Of a stretch of DNA of 64,000 nucleotides, positions 11,885-24,464 are shown piece by piece. A model generated the notes under the pieces. It did not search any database and was not told where the DNA came from. It was given only the letters and a program-made list of their open reading frames with translations. The position numbers and the translations under genes are program-made. Positions within the stretch are counted from its first letter, which is position 1, and each line of letters starts with the position of its first letter. The DNA is from Xenopus tropicalis (taxonomy: Eukaryota; Chordata; Amphibia; Anura; Pipidae), in the NCBI RefSeq assembly GCF_000004195.4, contig NC_030677.2, forward strand, positions 172,782,019 through 172,846,018, in the 5' to 3' direction.

Positions 11885-13072
11885 GCATCTCATTAGCACT
11901 TCACATTATTCTGCCCAACCTTAATTGGGTTCCAAATGGCCACTGAACCGGATGCAGTAATTCTTTTCCCACAGGGGGTGGCTGTACTTTCTGCTGTCTG
12001 GGCAGTTAGTCTTGCAGTTGGTCTAGCATGCTCATCCCTGTGTGGCTGATGAGAGGTATTTGCAGTCCAAACAGTTACTGTATCTGTGCTTTTAACAGTA
12101 GCATTTTCAGTACTGAAAATACATGTACTTGTTATATTTTTGGATTTTTCTTTTTAATTAAAGGCTGCATCACACATTGACATTTAAATCTGTCCTACTG
12201 TTTGCCTTTATGGATGTCCCATTTTAGGGCATAATTCTGTTTAATGTATTTGTCTGCCATGTTGATTGATATTCAATAAGCTTATTTGCTGGCCCCAGAT
12301 GCCCTGCTTATTGTGCACTGTGCTCCGTTCCATTATCTATTTTTGCTTCATATTAAAAAAGTGCTCCATGGGGATTTAGAACAAAAAAAGGAGGCGATTA
12401 CCAGAAGGTTCCCTCTGCCTGCAGGCACAAGAAGCTGTGGAAATGAAAACAACAGAAGCTGCAAAATGGCAAACAGCAGCCGTTAATAGGCAAGCAACGT
12501 GCGCTTCAGTGTATAAACGCCTGGTGAGGAATTGCTAGCAATATCTGTGCTGGCTCTCACTCTGGGCTGCACTCTCTTCTCAGCTTTTGAAAATGTGTTT
12601 GCTTCTAAATGACTATTTAGGATTACTTTCCATCTGAAACAAGTACAATATTTTTAAATGGTTTCCAGGGACAGAATGAAAAAATAGCAGCTAGTTTTTA
12701 CTTTTCAATTTTAGGACTGAAACGGTCCTTATAATTGGTGAACTTCCAGCTCGACAAACTGTAATCCTTGCTTGGGTACACTTGTTGGACTGGGCTGCCT
12801 AAGGTCTAGCAGAGAAAATGGCATTGAAGGCCCACTTTTGCAACAATTAATCATATGTAGACAATGCTAAATGTAAACAGGTGCTATATAGGTGCTATAT
12901 AGAGTTATAGGTGTTGTATACATCTATGGTGGAAATATGAATTGGCTGATCTGACACTGCCTGTGAGCATAATAAATAAAGGGTGGCTACTAAAACAGAC
13001 ACAATAATTAGAGAAAGTATCCTTATCTACAATTTGAGGACCTTTGGCATAGCTTGTAGGTAGAACTATATA
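11885..13072. other. MCC upstream intron, no gene seen
   Basis: No exon or full repeat was recognised. The 66-codon frame near 12286 contains no known domain and has no splice context that I trust. Confidence 0.45.
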
Positions 13073-13505
13073 CATGTAAGTATGGGATCTATTATCCAGA
13101 TTGGGACATGGGGTTTTTTCTTTAATTTGGATTTTTATCCAAATAATAGCTTAATATATAAAAACTCGCCCATGTTCTATTCATTCCTATGAGATTTTTA
13201 GAAGCGTATTTATCAAATAGTGAGTTCTAACTTTCACCCATCGATAAATACACTTAAAATCACATAGGAATGAATAGAATGTGGGTGAGTTTTTATGTAT
13301 TAAGCTCACATTTTGATAAATAAGCCTACTAAAAAAGAATTTTAACATGAAATAAACCCAATAGAATTGTTTTGCTTCCAATAACAATTAATTACAGTTT
13401 ATCTTTGTTGGGATCAAGTACAAGGTACTGTTTTTTTATCACAGAAAAAAGACAATATTAAAAAAAAAAAGATGTGAATTATTTGATAATAATGGACTTG
13501 GGCCC
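13073..13505. mobile_element. CAGGTATGGGA-type MITE, copy 3, interrupted
   Basis: A degenerate left end (tgtaagtatgggatct) and an interior with gcttccaataacaatta and gggatcaagtacaagg identify the family. The right end is eroded after tgataataatgga. The element is split by the insertion at about 13155-13328. Confidence 0.7.
13155..13328. mobile_element. Foldback element nested in MITE copy 3
   Basis: An inverted repeat pairs aaaaactcgcccatgttc and attcattcctatgagatt (about 13159-13198) with aatcacataggaatgaat and gaatgtgggtgagttttt (about 13258-13299). Further ends carry tatttatcaaatagtgag / cacattttgataaataag. Exact termini are not certain. Because it interrupts the host MITE, it inserted later. 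Confidence 0.65.
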
Positions 13506-14583
13506 CCTTAGTCCCTGCCTTCTGCTATGATGTGACACGTTCTACATTTTTTTCTAAAGGACAGTGTTTCTTGGTACCTTGAATTGAAATATCGCAGCCC
13601 CTCTGACTATTGTAAGGGAAAAAGTTACTTGCAGACTTTAGTTTAATCCAAATGAATATGTACTGTTGGTGTCTTTGTTTATGCATTACTTCCAGGTATT
13701 TTTTCTAATGTAGTAGATTCATTTGGATGATTTTCTGAAAAGTAGCAAATAATTGCTTTTCCACAAAGCATATATAATGATTTCACATTTCCCACTGCTA
13801 ATTAGCACTGATATTTCCTCCAATACACTTCTTCCTCCAAAAATCATTGTATGCGGAAAACCTTTACTTTGGGGCATGGTGTCCTTTATTAAACATTTAC
13901 TTTTGTCTTTCCCCTGGCAGGCAGCACAAGTGCCTTTTGTTTTGTACTATGGATGTCCAGCAAAGCTACAGTTGTAAGATGCCAAGCCCTATGCCGACAC
14001 TTTTCTTTTAAGAACAGCTGGAGGGCACAGCACATTATTGACATTAAATGACTCTAGTGCTTGGTAATTTTATAACTTGGGTATTACAGGAGCATCCACT
14101 GATCCATAGATTAGCTACATAAAATCTTAAGGCTGCTGCACAGAACTGTTGTATCAAGTGGAAATTTACATCAGACAGATCCGAGGATAATGAATTCCAT
14201 AAACTGTTCTCTGTGGAAGCCACTTGGCTCAATAAATTTCTTCCTGTTGTGTAGAAGTCATCTTCGGACAAACATATTTAATCTCCAAGCAGGTGCGCTA
14301 GCTATGGCCTGCAGTGATTCATGTGCAGACTGGTGTGTCTTCAGCAATAGATGTCAGTGCCTATAATACCGGCTTGATCCCTGCTAGTAATCACTACCCT
14401 GAGGGCATGAGCAGAATCAGTCACATGAAGCGAATGGAGCAATATGTTAGTAATAATGATTTTTGCAACCCAGATGTAGCCTAGTGGTGGTGGGAGCTTA
14501 CTGTTTGCACCGTGGAAAATATTGAGTTGATGGCAGACTGTTCCTTGCGCTTATAGGAAGAAATGATGAAAGCTTTGCAAGGT
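13506..14583. other. MCC upstream intron, no gene seen
   Basis: I see no supportable gene or repeat here. Confidence 0.4.
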
Positions 14584-14705
14584 ATTTATTATTGTTATTC
14601 GTTATATAGCACCAACATAATCCACAGTGCTTTACAAAGATTATACATCATTCTCATCATTCCCTGCACCAGTGGAGCTTATAATCTAAGGTTCCTGTCA
14701 CATTT
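14584..14705 (+). repeat. Interspersed repeat fragment (tatatagcaccaacat family)
   Basis: The block with gttatatagcaccaacata, cacagtgctttacaaag and gtggagcttataatctaa is a common frog repeat module, also seen in diverged form at 37262-37425. It probably derives from the 3' part of an old non-LTR element or SINE. Confidence 0.55.
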
Positions 14706-14759
14706 ACACTCATGACATGTAATCAAGAGATTATCAAGAAATTCTTTGTCCAGAAAACT

Positions 14760-15025
14760 CTAGGGATGCACCAAATCCACTATTTTTGGGTTCGGGCAAA
14801 CCCTGAATCCTTCGTTAAAGATTTGGTCGAATATTGAACCAAATCTGAATCCTAATTTGTATATCTGCAAATTAGGCTAATGAATGATTAGATAGAAGCA
14901 TGCAAAACGTAAACTTTTTTTTTTTTTTACTTCTGTGTTCCAAAAGTCACATGCTTTTAAGGATTCGATTTGGCCAGGTACTTGGGTACGACTGGATCCG
15001 CTCAAAAAAGGCCAAATTCTGAACC
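14760..15025. mobile_element. Truncated hAT-like MITE (agggatgcaccaaatcc end)
   Basis: It begins agggatgcaccaaatcc and carries repeated gaatcc/ggattcg words in both orientations, as in hAT-type repeats with TAGGGATGCACCGAATCC ends. The right end is not clear after gccaaattctgaacc. A related left end, aggaatgcaccaaatgc, is at 25030. Confidence 0.55.
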
Positions 15026-15236
15026 ATAGCATGCCTAGAATGCCTAGAAAACTCTGTGGCAGTTCTGATTATTCTTGCAACCATAAAAAAAGTAAATGTA
15101 AATGCTATGTAAATAAGGATAGCAAAATAATCCTCGTTTTGTTTTGTTTTCTTTAACATTAAATGTTTTAACGTTTTCTACATTGCTAAAATACCTCTTA
15201 TCTGGATATACTCAGGTCCAAGCTATCCAGAAAATA

Positions 15237-15573
15237 CCGGTATGGGACCCTTTATCTGGAAACCAGTCGTCCAGAATGTTCCGAATTATGTAAAGGCTAT
15301 CTCTAATAGACTCCATTATAAGTGAATAATTCTTATTTTTTTAAATGATTTCCTTTTTCTTTGTAGTAATAAAACTGGACCTTGTATTAGATTCCAACTT
15401 AGATATAATTAATTCTTATTGGAGGCAAAACAATTCTAATGGGTGATGTTTATTTTATTATTTGTTTAAATAATTTTTAACAGATGATAGGTATCGAGAT
15501 CCTAATAATGGAAAGATCCCTTATCTGGAAAACCCCAGGTCCCGAGCATTCTTGATAAATGGTCCCATACCTG
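15237..15573. mobile_element. CAGGTATGGGA-type MITE, copy 4
   Basis: It runs from CCGGTATGGGACCC (first A of the terminus mutated) to GGTCCCATACCTG with TA on both sides. It lies in the opposite orientation to copies 1 and 2, with tagactccattataag near the left. Fragments of similar wording (ctcaggtccaagctatcc) at 15213-15232 suggest remnants of another copy just left of it. Confidence 0.83.
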
Positions 15574-17757
15574 TACATACCGTACCCCTAGTAGGTAACT
15601 AAGGTGAAGGTAAGGCATGTGATACCCATGGCAGCTCCTTATGACATAACCTGTGTATGATTTTAGATGTAGATTATTTTGGGCAAATCACAAAATGAGG
15701 CATAGCTAAAATATTCATTTCGAAAAATAGCCTGTGCCTTCCTAAACATATTATCCAATTTATAACCCAAAAGCTTTGCTGTCGGTCAATATTTGTACAA
15801 AGTGCATTATGCATTACATTGTATTACTTGCCAATGTCATTGAACACTAATATCCTTCAGGTTCAGTAGCCTCTTGATACAATGTAGTTATCCACATATA
15901 TGTACATGTCACATTCATTTTAATTGGTTATGTTATAGGCATAGTGTTTAGATCATGTAGAAATGAGCTCCATTGTGAACAACTTTAGGGTGCTGGCATG
16001 AATGGTCTTTTATTTACTACATTTTGCAAATGTTTTAAATTCTGACAAATAAAATTTTTTATGTTTAATGATAGTTATCCTTTGATCCATACTATTTTTG
16101 GACTTTCATCTAGTTTTCTAATTCAGTGTCTTCTGGCACATGGCAGTCATGGTGGCAAGCAGAGAACTGATTCATAGAGTGCCTAATGCCTTATGAGGGA
16201 GAGACACAAAGCTATACCAAACTCTTTTGTGCTGTGATTGACATGCACCAATGGAAAAGAATTTTAATCCTATGAAACGTGCATTTTAATTTGCAATCAA
16301 AATAATACTACCTGCCCCTGATTGCTTGCTACCATGGGTGTTCTGGCATCAGCAGTTGCTGCTCAAAAATGTTTGCTGGCAAGTGTGAATCGCATCAGGT
16401 GCCTGTTGACCCACTGATCTCTAATGGAATGCACTCATATGGGGGCAGTGGTGTTCATATAAAGTGTAAACACCGCAGGTATAAATGAACAAGCGGTGGG
16501 ATACTGAAAGAATGTCTTGGAATTTCGAAGTTCTATAAACAGCCATGATTAGCCGTGTCACCGTGTGAGTAATGCCATACAAGATTGATTTTTCTGGTGA
16601 ATCACATCTAACACCATACATTTTCATGCTTGTGGCTACTAATCTTATTTTATATAATGGGGAAATGGCATATGAACACTTTTTTAATTTTAAGCAATTA
16701 TTACTGGGCAATCATAAGAGAGCATTCCTAAGTGTACCCCTAAGTGTAGTGTGCCATAAGGCAGCTGTTTCCAATCTAGAAGATGTGATTTAGCTTCCTG
16801 CTATTGGCGATGAAAGGAGTTGAGATCACCCTAGTCTAATCTCCCTTAGAGGAATCCAGCAAACCAAAACACACTGAGTGCCATGTGCCTTGGGTTCTGT
16901 GGATGTGATCACTGACAAACTATGTGAAATGGCATAAGCAAAATATTCTGAAGGTTAGAAAGTTTCATCTTTGTGAAGCAGCGTGTATTTATTTAGTTCC
17001 TCCTTATGCATTCTTTCAACAGTTTACCCTGGGCTCTGTGTCAGTTGATGTGGCATATTTTGCTTTATTTAGTTGGCACCTTAGCTTTTACTCACACGGA
17101 GGGTGATGCCTGATCTACTGATTGGTCCGCAAGAGAACAAATCAAAAGAAGATGTTAAGTTTTGCACAGTATGAGTAATGATCTTGTACGCATTTAGAAC
17201 TGTTTAAACCCATTAAACCTCTTTTTGGAACTGGACCAGAAGGCATTTATCTGAAGGCCTTCTGAAGCGCTATCCAAAGCAGTCCTTATGGACTCTATAT
17301 TGGTATAGAGTAGATTATAAAGATCTATTATCTCAAGTACCTTAAACCAAAGTGAATGCATATATAGAATGCATATATATTTAGGTTCTCAGCAGCAAGT
17401 AGTCATCACCTTAAATTCTACATATAGTTTATCATTTTATTTTCTCCTCAAAAATAATCCAAAAATTTTAGAAAGTGTATTTTGTTATATCTAAGCATTC
17501 CTTGTATAGAACTAAATACTAATACAAAATATAAAAAGGCTTTACACTGGCTCGGATATCCCAAAGGCACAAAATGAAGAATGCCCACAGGACATAAGTT
17601 CTGCACTGATATAAAGGATGAGTTTCTTTTCAAATTGGACCAATAATGTTATGGCTGATTTCACTATGAAATCTCGAGCTCCCCTGTTGCTTTATAGTTT
17701 AGTGTGTCATATTGTTACCCACTCATGGAGCTATTAACCAACCATACAAAAGAACTC
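15574..17757. other. MCC upstream intron, no gene seen
   Basis: No exon or full transposon was recognised across this 2.2 kb. Short open frames at 16421-17106 have no domain content. Confidence 0.45.
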
Positions 17758-17760
17758 CTA

Positions 17761-17947
17761 GGGGTATATTTATCATGCTGTGTAAAAAGTGGACTAAAAC
17801 ATAACCGGTGATGTTGCTCATAGCAGCCAATCAGATGCTTTGCTTTGGTTTTCTAACTGTTGAAATCTGATTGCTGATTGGTTGCCCTGGGCAACATCAC
17901 CAGTAATGCTTCACTCCACTTTTCACAAAGCTTGATAAATAAACCCC
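17761..17947. mobile_element. Short Harbinger-like MITE
   Basis: Termini GGGGTATATTTATCATGC and the inverted GCTTGATAAATAAACCCC are flanked by CTA at 17758-17760 and 17948-17950. Inner inverted arms include gtgatgttgctcatagca / gcaacatcaccagt. It is 187 bp with no coding capacity. Its right CTA is also the left CTA of the next element. Confidence 0.85.
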
Positions 17948-17950
17948 CTA

Positions 17951-18383
17951 GGGGGACATTTACTAATCCACGAACGTCCGAAAAGCGTCCGAATGCATTT
18001 TTTTCGGTATGATCGGTATTTTTGCAATTGTTTTCGTCGCCGTCGAGACTTTTCCGCGAATTGTCGCAACTTTTTCATCGCCGTCATGACTTTTTCGTTG
18101 CTGTCGCAAAATAATCGTACTGTCGTGCCTAGTACGAAAGTTTCGGATTCATTCAAGCTTCAGTATCGTGACTTTCCTTGGGCCAGGTTGGAGCTGCAGA
18201 GTGCCATTGAGTCCTATGGAAAGCTTCCAAAATCATGCAAAGTCGGAAAGGTTTGCCCGCCGTTTACGAGCGCTCAATACGAAAAAAGTTGCGGCAATTC
18301 ACGAAAAAGTCGCGATGGCGACAAAAAAAAATCTAAAAAAATACGAAAAAGTCACAAAATTTGTGGATTAGTAAATCTCCCCC
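17951..18383. mobile_element. Harbinger-like palindromic MITE, family A copy 2
   Basis: Termini are GGGGGACATTTACTAATCC and the inverted GGATTAGTAAATCTCCCCC, with CTA at 17948-17950 and 18384-18386. The interior has the family A core in inverted orientation (gggccaggttggagctgcag near 18180) and many cgaaaaagtcg-type units. The open frames crossing it are not genes. Confidence 0.87.
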
Positions 18384-18459
18384 CTAGTGTCACTACTTGT
18401 GCCACTGCCCTAAAATTGGAAATATTTTAATGAAAATCTGATTCAAATATAAATATTAC

Positions 18460-20223
18460 TTGCATTGGGAGTTTAATGATTATAAACACTATAACAAAAA
18501 GTTTTTTAAGTATATTAATAGTAAAAAGATGCAGGTTGAGGGTGTGGCCCCATTGAGTTATAATAACAATATGGTTACAGCGGATACAGAAAAGGCAGAT
18601 GTGCTTAACCAGTTCTTTTCTTCTGTGTATACAGTAGAGGAGCCAGTGGGCCAAGTCCCACCCAATAGCTTCACTGTTGCCTCAGCTCCAACTACGCAGT
18701 GGTTGGCACAGGATATGGTGCTTAAAGGGTTACACACGATAAATGTAAACAAGGCACCTGGGCCAGATGGAATACACCCTCGGGTACTGAGAGAGCTAGG
18801 GGCAGAATTGCAGTGGCCCTTGTTCCTGATATTCTCAGACTCTCTTTCATCAGGTATGGTACCTAGGGATTGGAAGAAGGCGAATGTCATTCCCATATTT
18901 AAAAAGGGAGTAAGATCTCAGCCTGGCAATTATAGGCCTGTAAGTTTGACATCCGTGGTGGGCAAGTTATTTGAAGGCTTGTTAAGGGATCACATACAAA
19001 ATTATGTAGTGGAGAATGCCATTATGAGCAGTAATCAGCATGGCTTTATGAAGGACAGGTCATGTCAGACCAATTTAATTGCTTTTTATGATGAGGTAAG
19101 TAAGAAGCTGGACAGTGGGGATGCAGCAGATATAATCTATTTGGATTTTGCCAAAGCGTTTGATACCGTTCCCCACAAACGACTGCTTTCTAAGCTAAGG
19201 TCTATTGGTCTTAGTGAAGCCGTTTGCACATGGATAGAAAACTGGCTACAGGATCGGGTACAGAGGGTGGTTGTTAATGGTACATTCTCTACTTGGAATA
19301 AGGTCCTCAGTGGGGTCCCTCAGGGTTCTGTACTGGGTCCACTTTTGTTTAATTTGTTCATAAATGACTTAGGGGAGGGTATTATGAGTAATGTATCGGT
19401 GTTTGCAGATGACACAAAACTCTGCAGACCAGTCAGTTCTATCCAGGATGTGACATCCCTGCAGCAGGATCTTGACCAACTGGCAATCTGGGCAGCTAAG
19501 TGGCAGATGAGATTTAATGTGGATAAATGTAAGGTCATGCACCTGGGATGTAAAAATATGCAAGCCCCGTATACCCTTAATGGGACTGCACTAGGCAAAT
19601 CCATAACGGATAAGGACCTTGGAGTCCTTGTAGATAATAAACTTGGCTGTAGCAAGCAATGCCAGGCAGCAGCTGCAAGGGCAAACAAGGTTTTGAGCTG
19701 TATTAAAAGGGGTATAGATTCACGGGAGGAGGGGGTTATTCTTCCCCTTTACAGAGCGCTGGTAAGGCCCCATCTAGAATATACTGTTCAGTTTTGGTCT
19801 CCAGTGCTCAAACGGGACATTACTGAGTTAGAGAGGGTCCAGAGAAGGGCAACTAAGCTGGTAAAGGGTATGGAAAGTTTCAGTTATGAAGAAAGACTGG
19901 CCAAGTTGGGTCTGTTTACACTGGAGAAGAGGCGCTTAAGAGGTGACATGATAACTATGTATAAATATATAAAGGGATCATATAATAACCTTTCTAATGT
20001 TTTATTTACCAGTAGGTCCTTCCAACGGACACGAGGGCACCCACTCCGTTTAGAAGAAGGGAGGTTCCATTTAAACATTCGGAAAGGATTTTTTACAGTG
20101 AGAGCTGTGAGGTTCTGGAATTCCCTCCCCGAATCAGTCGTGCTGGCTGATACATTATATAACTTTAAGAAGGGGCTGGATGGATTCTTAGCAAGTGAGG
20201 GAATACAGGGTTATGGGAGATAG
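18460..20223 (+). CDS. CR1 LINE reverse transcriptase (partial ORF2, 587 codons)
   Basis: The frame encodes an RNA-dependent DNA polymerase of the CR1/jockey group used in target-primed reverse transcription. Motifs in order: KAPGPDGIHPRVL (thumb-side block 0/1 region), NYRPVSLTSVVGKLFE, the first catalytic block DIIYLDFAKAFDTVPH, SGVPQGSVLGPLLFNLFIND, and VFADDTKL with FADD at residues 315-318, followed by the C-terminal RR..KLVKG and RF.NSLP region. Stop is TAG at 20221-20223. The usual upstream endonuclease domain is absent, so the first ATG is only the first in the truncated frame, not a native start. The host gene is in the same orientation. I infer no cellular function. Confidence 0.9.
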   Translation: MHWEFNDYKHYNKKFFKYINSKKMQVEGVAPLSYNNNMVTADTEKADVLNQFFSSVYTVEEPVGQVPPNSFTVASAPTTQWLAQDMVLKGLHTINVNKAPGPDGIHPRVLRELGAELQWPLFLIFSDSLSSGMVPRDWKKANVIPIFKKGVRSQPGNYRPVSLTSVVGKLFEGLLRDHIQNYVVENAIMSSNQHGFMKDRSCQTNLIAFYDEVSKKLDSGDAADIIYLDFAKAFDTVPHKRLLSKLRSIGLSEAVCTWIENWLQDRVQRVVVNGTFSTWNKVLSGVPQGSVLGPLLFNLFINDLGEGIMSNVSVFADDTKLCRPVSSIQDVTSLQQDLDQLAIWAAKWQMRFNVDKCKVMHLGCKNMQAPYTLNGTALGKSITDKDLGVLVDNKLGCSKQCQAAAARANKVLSCIKRGIDSREEGVILPLYRALVRPHLEYTVQFWSPVLKRDITELERVQRRATKLVKGMESFSYEERLAKLGLFTLEKRRLRGDMITMYKYIKGSYNNLSNVLFTSRSFQRTRGHPLRLEEGRFHLNIRKGFFTVRAVRFWNSLPESVVLADTLYNFKKGLDGFLASEGIQGYGR

Positions 20224-20443
20224 CTCTTAGTACTAGTTGATCCAGGGACTGGTCCGATTGCCATCTTGGAGTCAGGAAGGAATTTTTTCCCCTCTGTGGC
20301 AAATTAGAGAGGCTTCAGATGGGGTTTTTTGCCTTCCTCTGGATCAACTAGTAGTTAGGCAGGTTATATATAGGCATTATGGTTGAACTTGATGGACGTA
20401 TGTCTTTTTTCAACCCAACTTACTATGTTACTATGTTACTATG
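18460..20443 (+). mobile_element. 5'-truncated CR1-type LINE
   Basis: The element contains the reverse-transcriptase half of a CR1 open frame, a short 3' UTR and the CR1-type terminus ttgatggacgtatgtctt followed by three copies of TTACTATG (20420-20443). The N-terminal endonuclease is missing, so this is a typical 5'-truncated insertion; the exact left breakpoint is between about 18430 and 18480. Its intact frame over 587 codons suggests a fairly young copy. It is not autonomous. Confidence 0.88.
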
Positions 20444-20445
20444 TA

Positions 20446-20861
20446 TTTAAAATTCTATTAACTGTGTTACTTTTTTTGTGATAGTTTTGTTATAACTATC
20501 CTCAGGAGCTTCTGGGGTACCTGCAGCATTAATATGAAGCCCTCCACTACTTCGGATTTAGTAAATTGGATTTCTTTAAGTAAAATGAATAATGCGTGCT
20601 TATGCGAGTCACATGCAGTTCAAGTATAAACATACTTGAGTGGTTATAATTATGGGAAAAGGACAACATGTATACAGCAAAAAATACTTCTCAGTGACTT
20701 TATTATTTTGCTTGCCCTATTTATTTATCAAACATTTTGGCTTTGTGCAGTCAAGTTTATTAAGCTCAGAAGTATCATATTTTAACCTTTTTCTCCCAAA
20801 ATAATGACCTTCCTTCAGTCCAATTACAGTGCATTTATTATTAAGGATTTCGGTACTAGCC
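20446..20861. other. Intron, nothing seen
   Basis: AT-rich intronic sequence without a recognisable gene or repeat. Confidence 0.4.
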
Positions 20862-20864
20862 TAA

Positions 20865-21560
20865 AGCTGGCCATACACATTAAGATTTTTCTCTCCCTAA
20901 TGACCAATTTCAGCGGGACTCGACAAATCCATCAAATTATCGTAAGGTTAGTGGGCACCGAATGATCATATATCTAGTGATTTTTCATCCAACATCGGTC
21001 AGAAAAACGATTGGACAGGTTTGAAAATTTTCATCGTTAAAGGACGTCAACCCCAAAAATAATGTTTTGCCTAATAAAAGAAAACATAATTCTAAGCAAC
21101 TTTCCAATATGTGTTTATTAAAAATTATAAGTGCTATAAAAGTTATTTGTAATTGTAATTTCTATTGAAAGCAGCATTTGCTGAACTCCTGGTTGTTACT
21201 TTTTAAACAAGGTTGCAATGGTCAGTCTCCTCCAGCAAGGCAGGTCTGTCAGTCTGCTGCCTTGTGTTACATTGTTTTAAATGTCTGAGCCACCAGCGCA
21301 GAGAATAGGACAGACAAACACTGCTTTTAATAGCAGTTATATATACAAATAACTCAAAAACCATTACAAATAGGTAATGAATGTATAGTGCAAAGGTTCT
21401 TAGAATTTTGTTTCCTTTATTAGGCAAAAATTATATTTTGGGTTGACTTTTCCTTTAGCAATATAATTTGCCCATTGTCCAATTGTTTGCAGGACCAAGC
21501 AGGTAGTTTAACCAGTTGACGATATCGCTTGAAATGGATGGTTTTGCTGATAGGCAAATC
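20865..21560. mobile_element. gccatacac-type MITE interrupted by a T2 element
   Basis: The left terminus AGCTGGCCATACACATTAAG follows TAA (20862-20864). The body continues to 21036 with gattggacaggtttgaaa, and appears to resume after the T2 insertion at 21459 with gcccattgtccaattgtt and gcaggaccaagcaggtag. I could not locate a clean right terminus. The interruption makes the T2 element the younger insertion. Confidence 0.55.
21041..21454. mobile_element. T2/Kolobok-like MITE
   Basis: The left end AGGACGTCAACCCCAAAAAT follows TTAA (21037-21040). The right end ATATTTTGGGTTGACTTTTCCT is followed by TTAG, a one-base variant of the target (21455-21458). Interior includes cataattctaagcaacttt. A related truncated copy is at 26008. 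Confidence 0.8.
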
Positions 21561-22394
21561 ATACTTTTAAATAATCATTTCAGGATAAGCTTATCATTAA
21601 CATTAATCAGATAGTTATGAGCTTACAAGGCAAATTTAAATTCATTTATACCCTTTATCATTAGGTAATCATAATTCTAGAATAATAGATGTTTCTAACT
21701 TACTAAAACTTAAATTTAATGTGAGTGTTTTATGTAAAAAAAAGTATTAAAAAAAAATTAAATATGCTACTTAAAATCCTATTTAAATAATGCCAACTAT
21801 TGCTTATAAAAAGGCTTTTAGGGAAGAATGCGCCAGCTTTGTACACAATAGATTTGCTACCTGGTATTCTTGTTATTCAGCTGATACTTGGGCATCCCAA
21901 CAAGTGCCACTGTTTCACAGTTTTATTGAGTTTGGGACTTTTACTGGGCCATTGTACATACCAATGAATAAATAGTCTGTATGTAATCTGTTTGGTATTA
22001 CACAGATAGAGGAAGGTCTGTACAATTGATTCTCTTCCCTGACAGGTAATTTCAGGATTATCAAAATGCCTACACCCTACTATGTATTTACCTGCAGTTG
22101 GAATCCATTTTTGTACACTAGGTGGTTTTGTCCTCAGTTCAGGAACCCATAGTAACTTATCAGCAAATAGCAATAAACAGTCTACTGCAAGTTAGAAACT
22201 GAAAGCGAATGTCTGATAGGTTGTTGTGGGTTTCTTCTGAGGGACAGAATTGACCAGTGCTTGCCATACACACACATCTTCAAATAATACTTGGCTGTTA
22301 TCATGTATTGTATTAGTTGGGACTGTTCTGATACTCATTATTTCTTTGTGTAAATGGAATTTGAATATCTGTATATATATAATATATCTATATA
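21561..22394. other. Intron, nothing seen
   Basis: AT-rich sequence with short unrecognised frames; (TA)-rich patch near 22370-22400. Confidence 0.4.
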
Positions 22395-22560
22395 TAAATA
22401 CCGGGGAATTCCCTACCAGTCATTTGAACTGAAGAAGCCACTCGGATGAGTGGTGAAACGTTTTCAAGAAAAAAACTCAGAAAAAGTCCAGTTGTTTTAG
22501 ACTTAATTCTACTAGATACTGTATATCATGACCTGGATGAATGAGAATCTTCATAGACAA
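22395..22560 (+). repeat. Old vertebrate repeat with conserved hairpin (CTGAAGAA...GAAAC)
   Basis: The block contains ctgaagaagccactcgg and atgagtggtgaaacg, then gtccagttgttttagac and tgacctggatgaatgaga. This series of words is familiar from dispersed repeats in fish and amphibians. Positions 22437-22443 and 22448-22454 pair as a 7-bp stem around GGAT. The same motif is found on the minus strand at 60816-60847. Confidence 0.6.
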
Positions 22561-22584
22561 TATCTGTATACAAATATATATATA

Positions 22585-24216
<1,632 letters not shown>

Positions 24217-24464
24217 TATGTGTGTGTGTGAAGCCATTCATTTCCCTTGTATCTGCAGGAAATCTCTCTGGTAGGACAAGAAGGTCTTTGCATTGCTTCT
24301 TTGTATGTATATGGGCTGATGGCTAATCACTGTGTTGATTTATTCTTCAATATCCAAGGTTTCTTGCTTCTTTTACCCATTCTATTTCCATAAGTGCACA
24401 AGTATAGCTGAATCTATTTACCATTTTTAGTATCTTAGGGGCAGAAAAAAATGAAATGTTGGCC

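Noticed and set aside
12286..12486. Candidate first exon of short MCC isoform
   Set aside because: The encoded residues do not resemble the expected N-terminus and no suitable donor joins it to 32676.
18558..20078. Minus-strand frames inside the CR1 element
   Set aside because: They are shadows of the plus-strand reverse transcriptase frame.
22429..22459. A true hammerhead ribozyme
   Set aside because: The core-like layout is present, but an extra base precedes the stem and no convincing flanking stems or cleavage triplet were found. Kept only as a finding.
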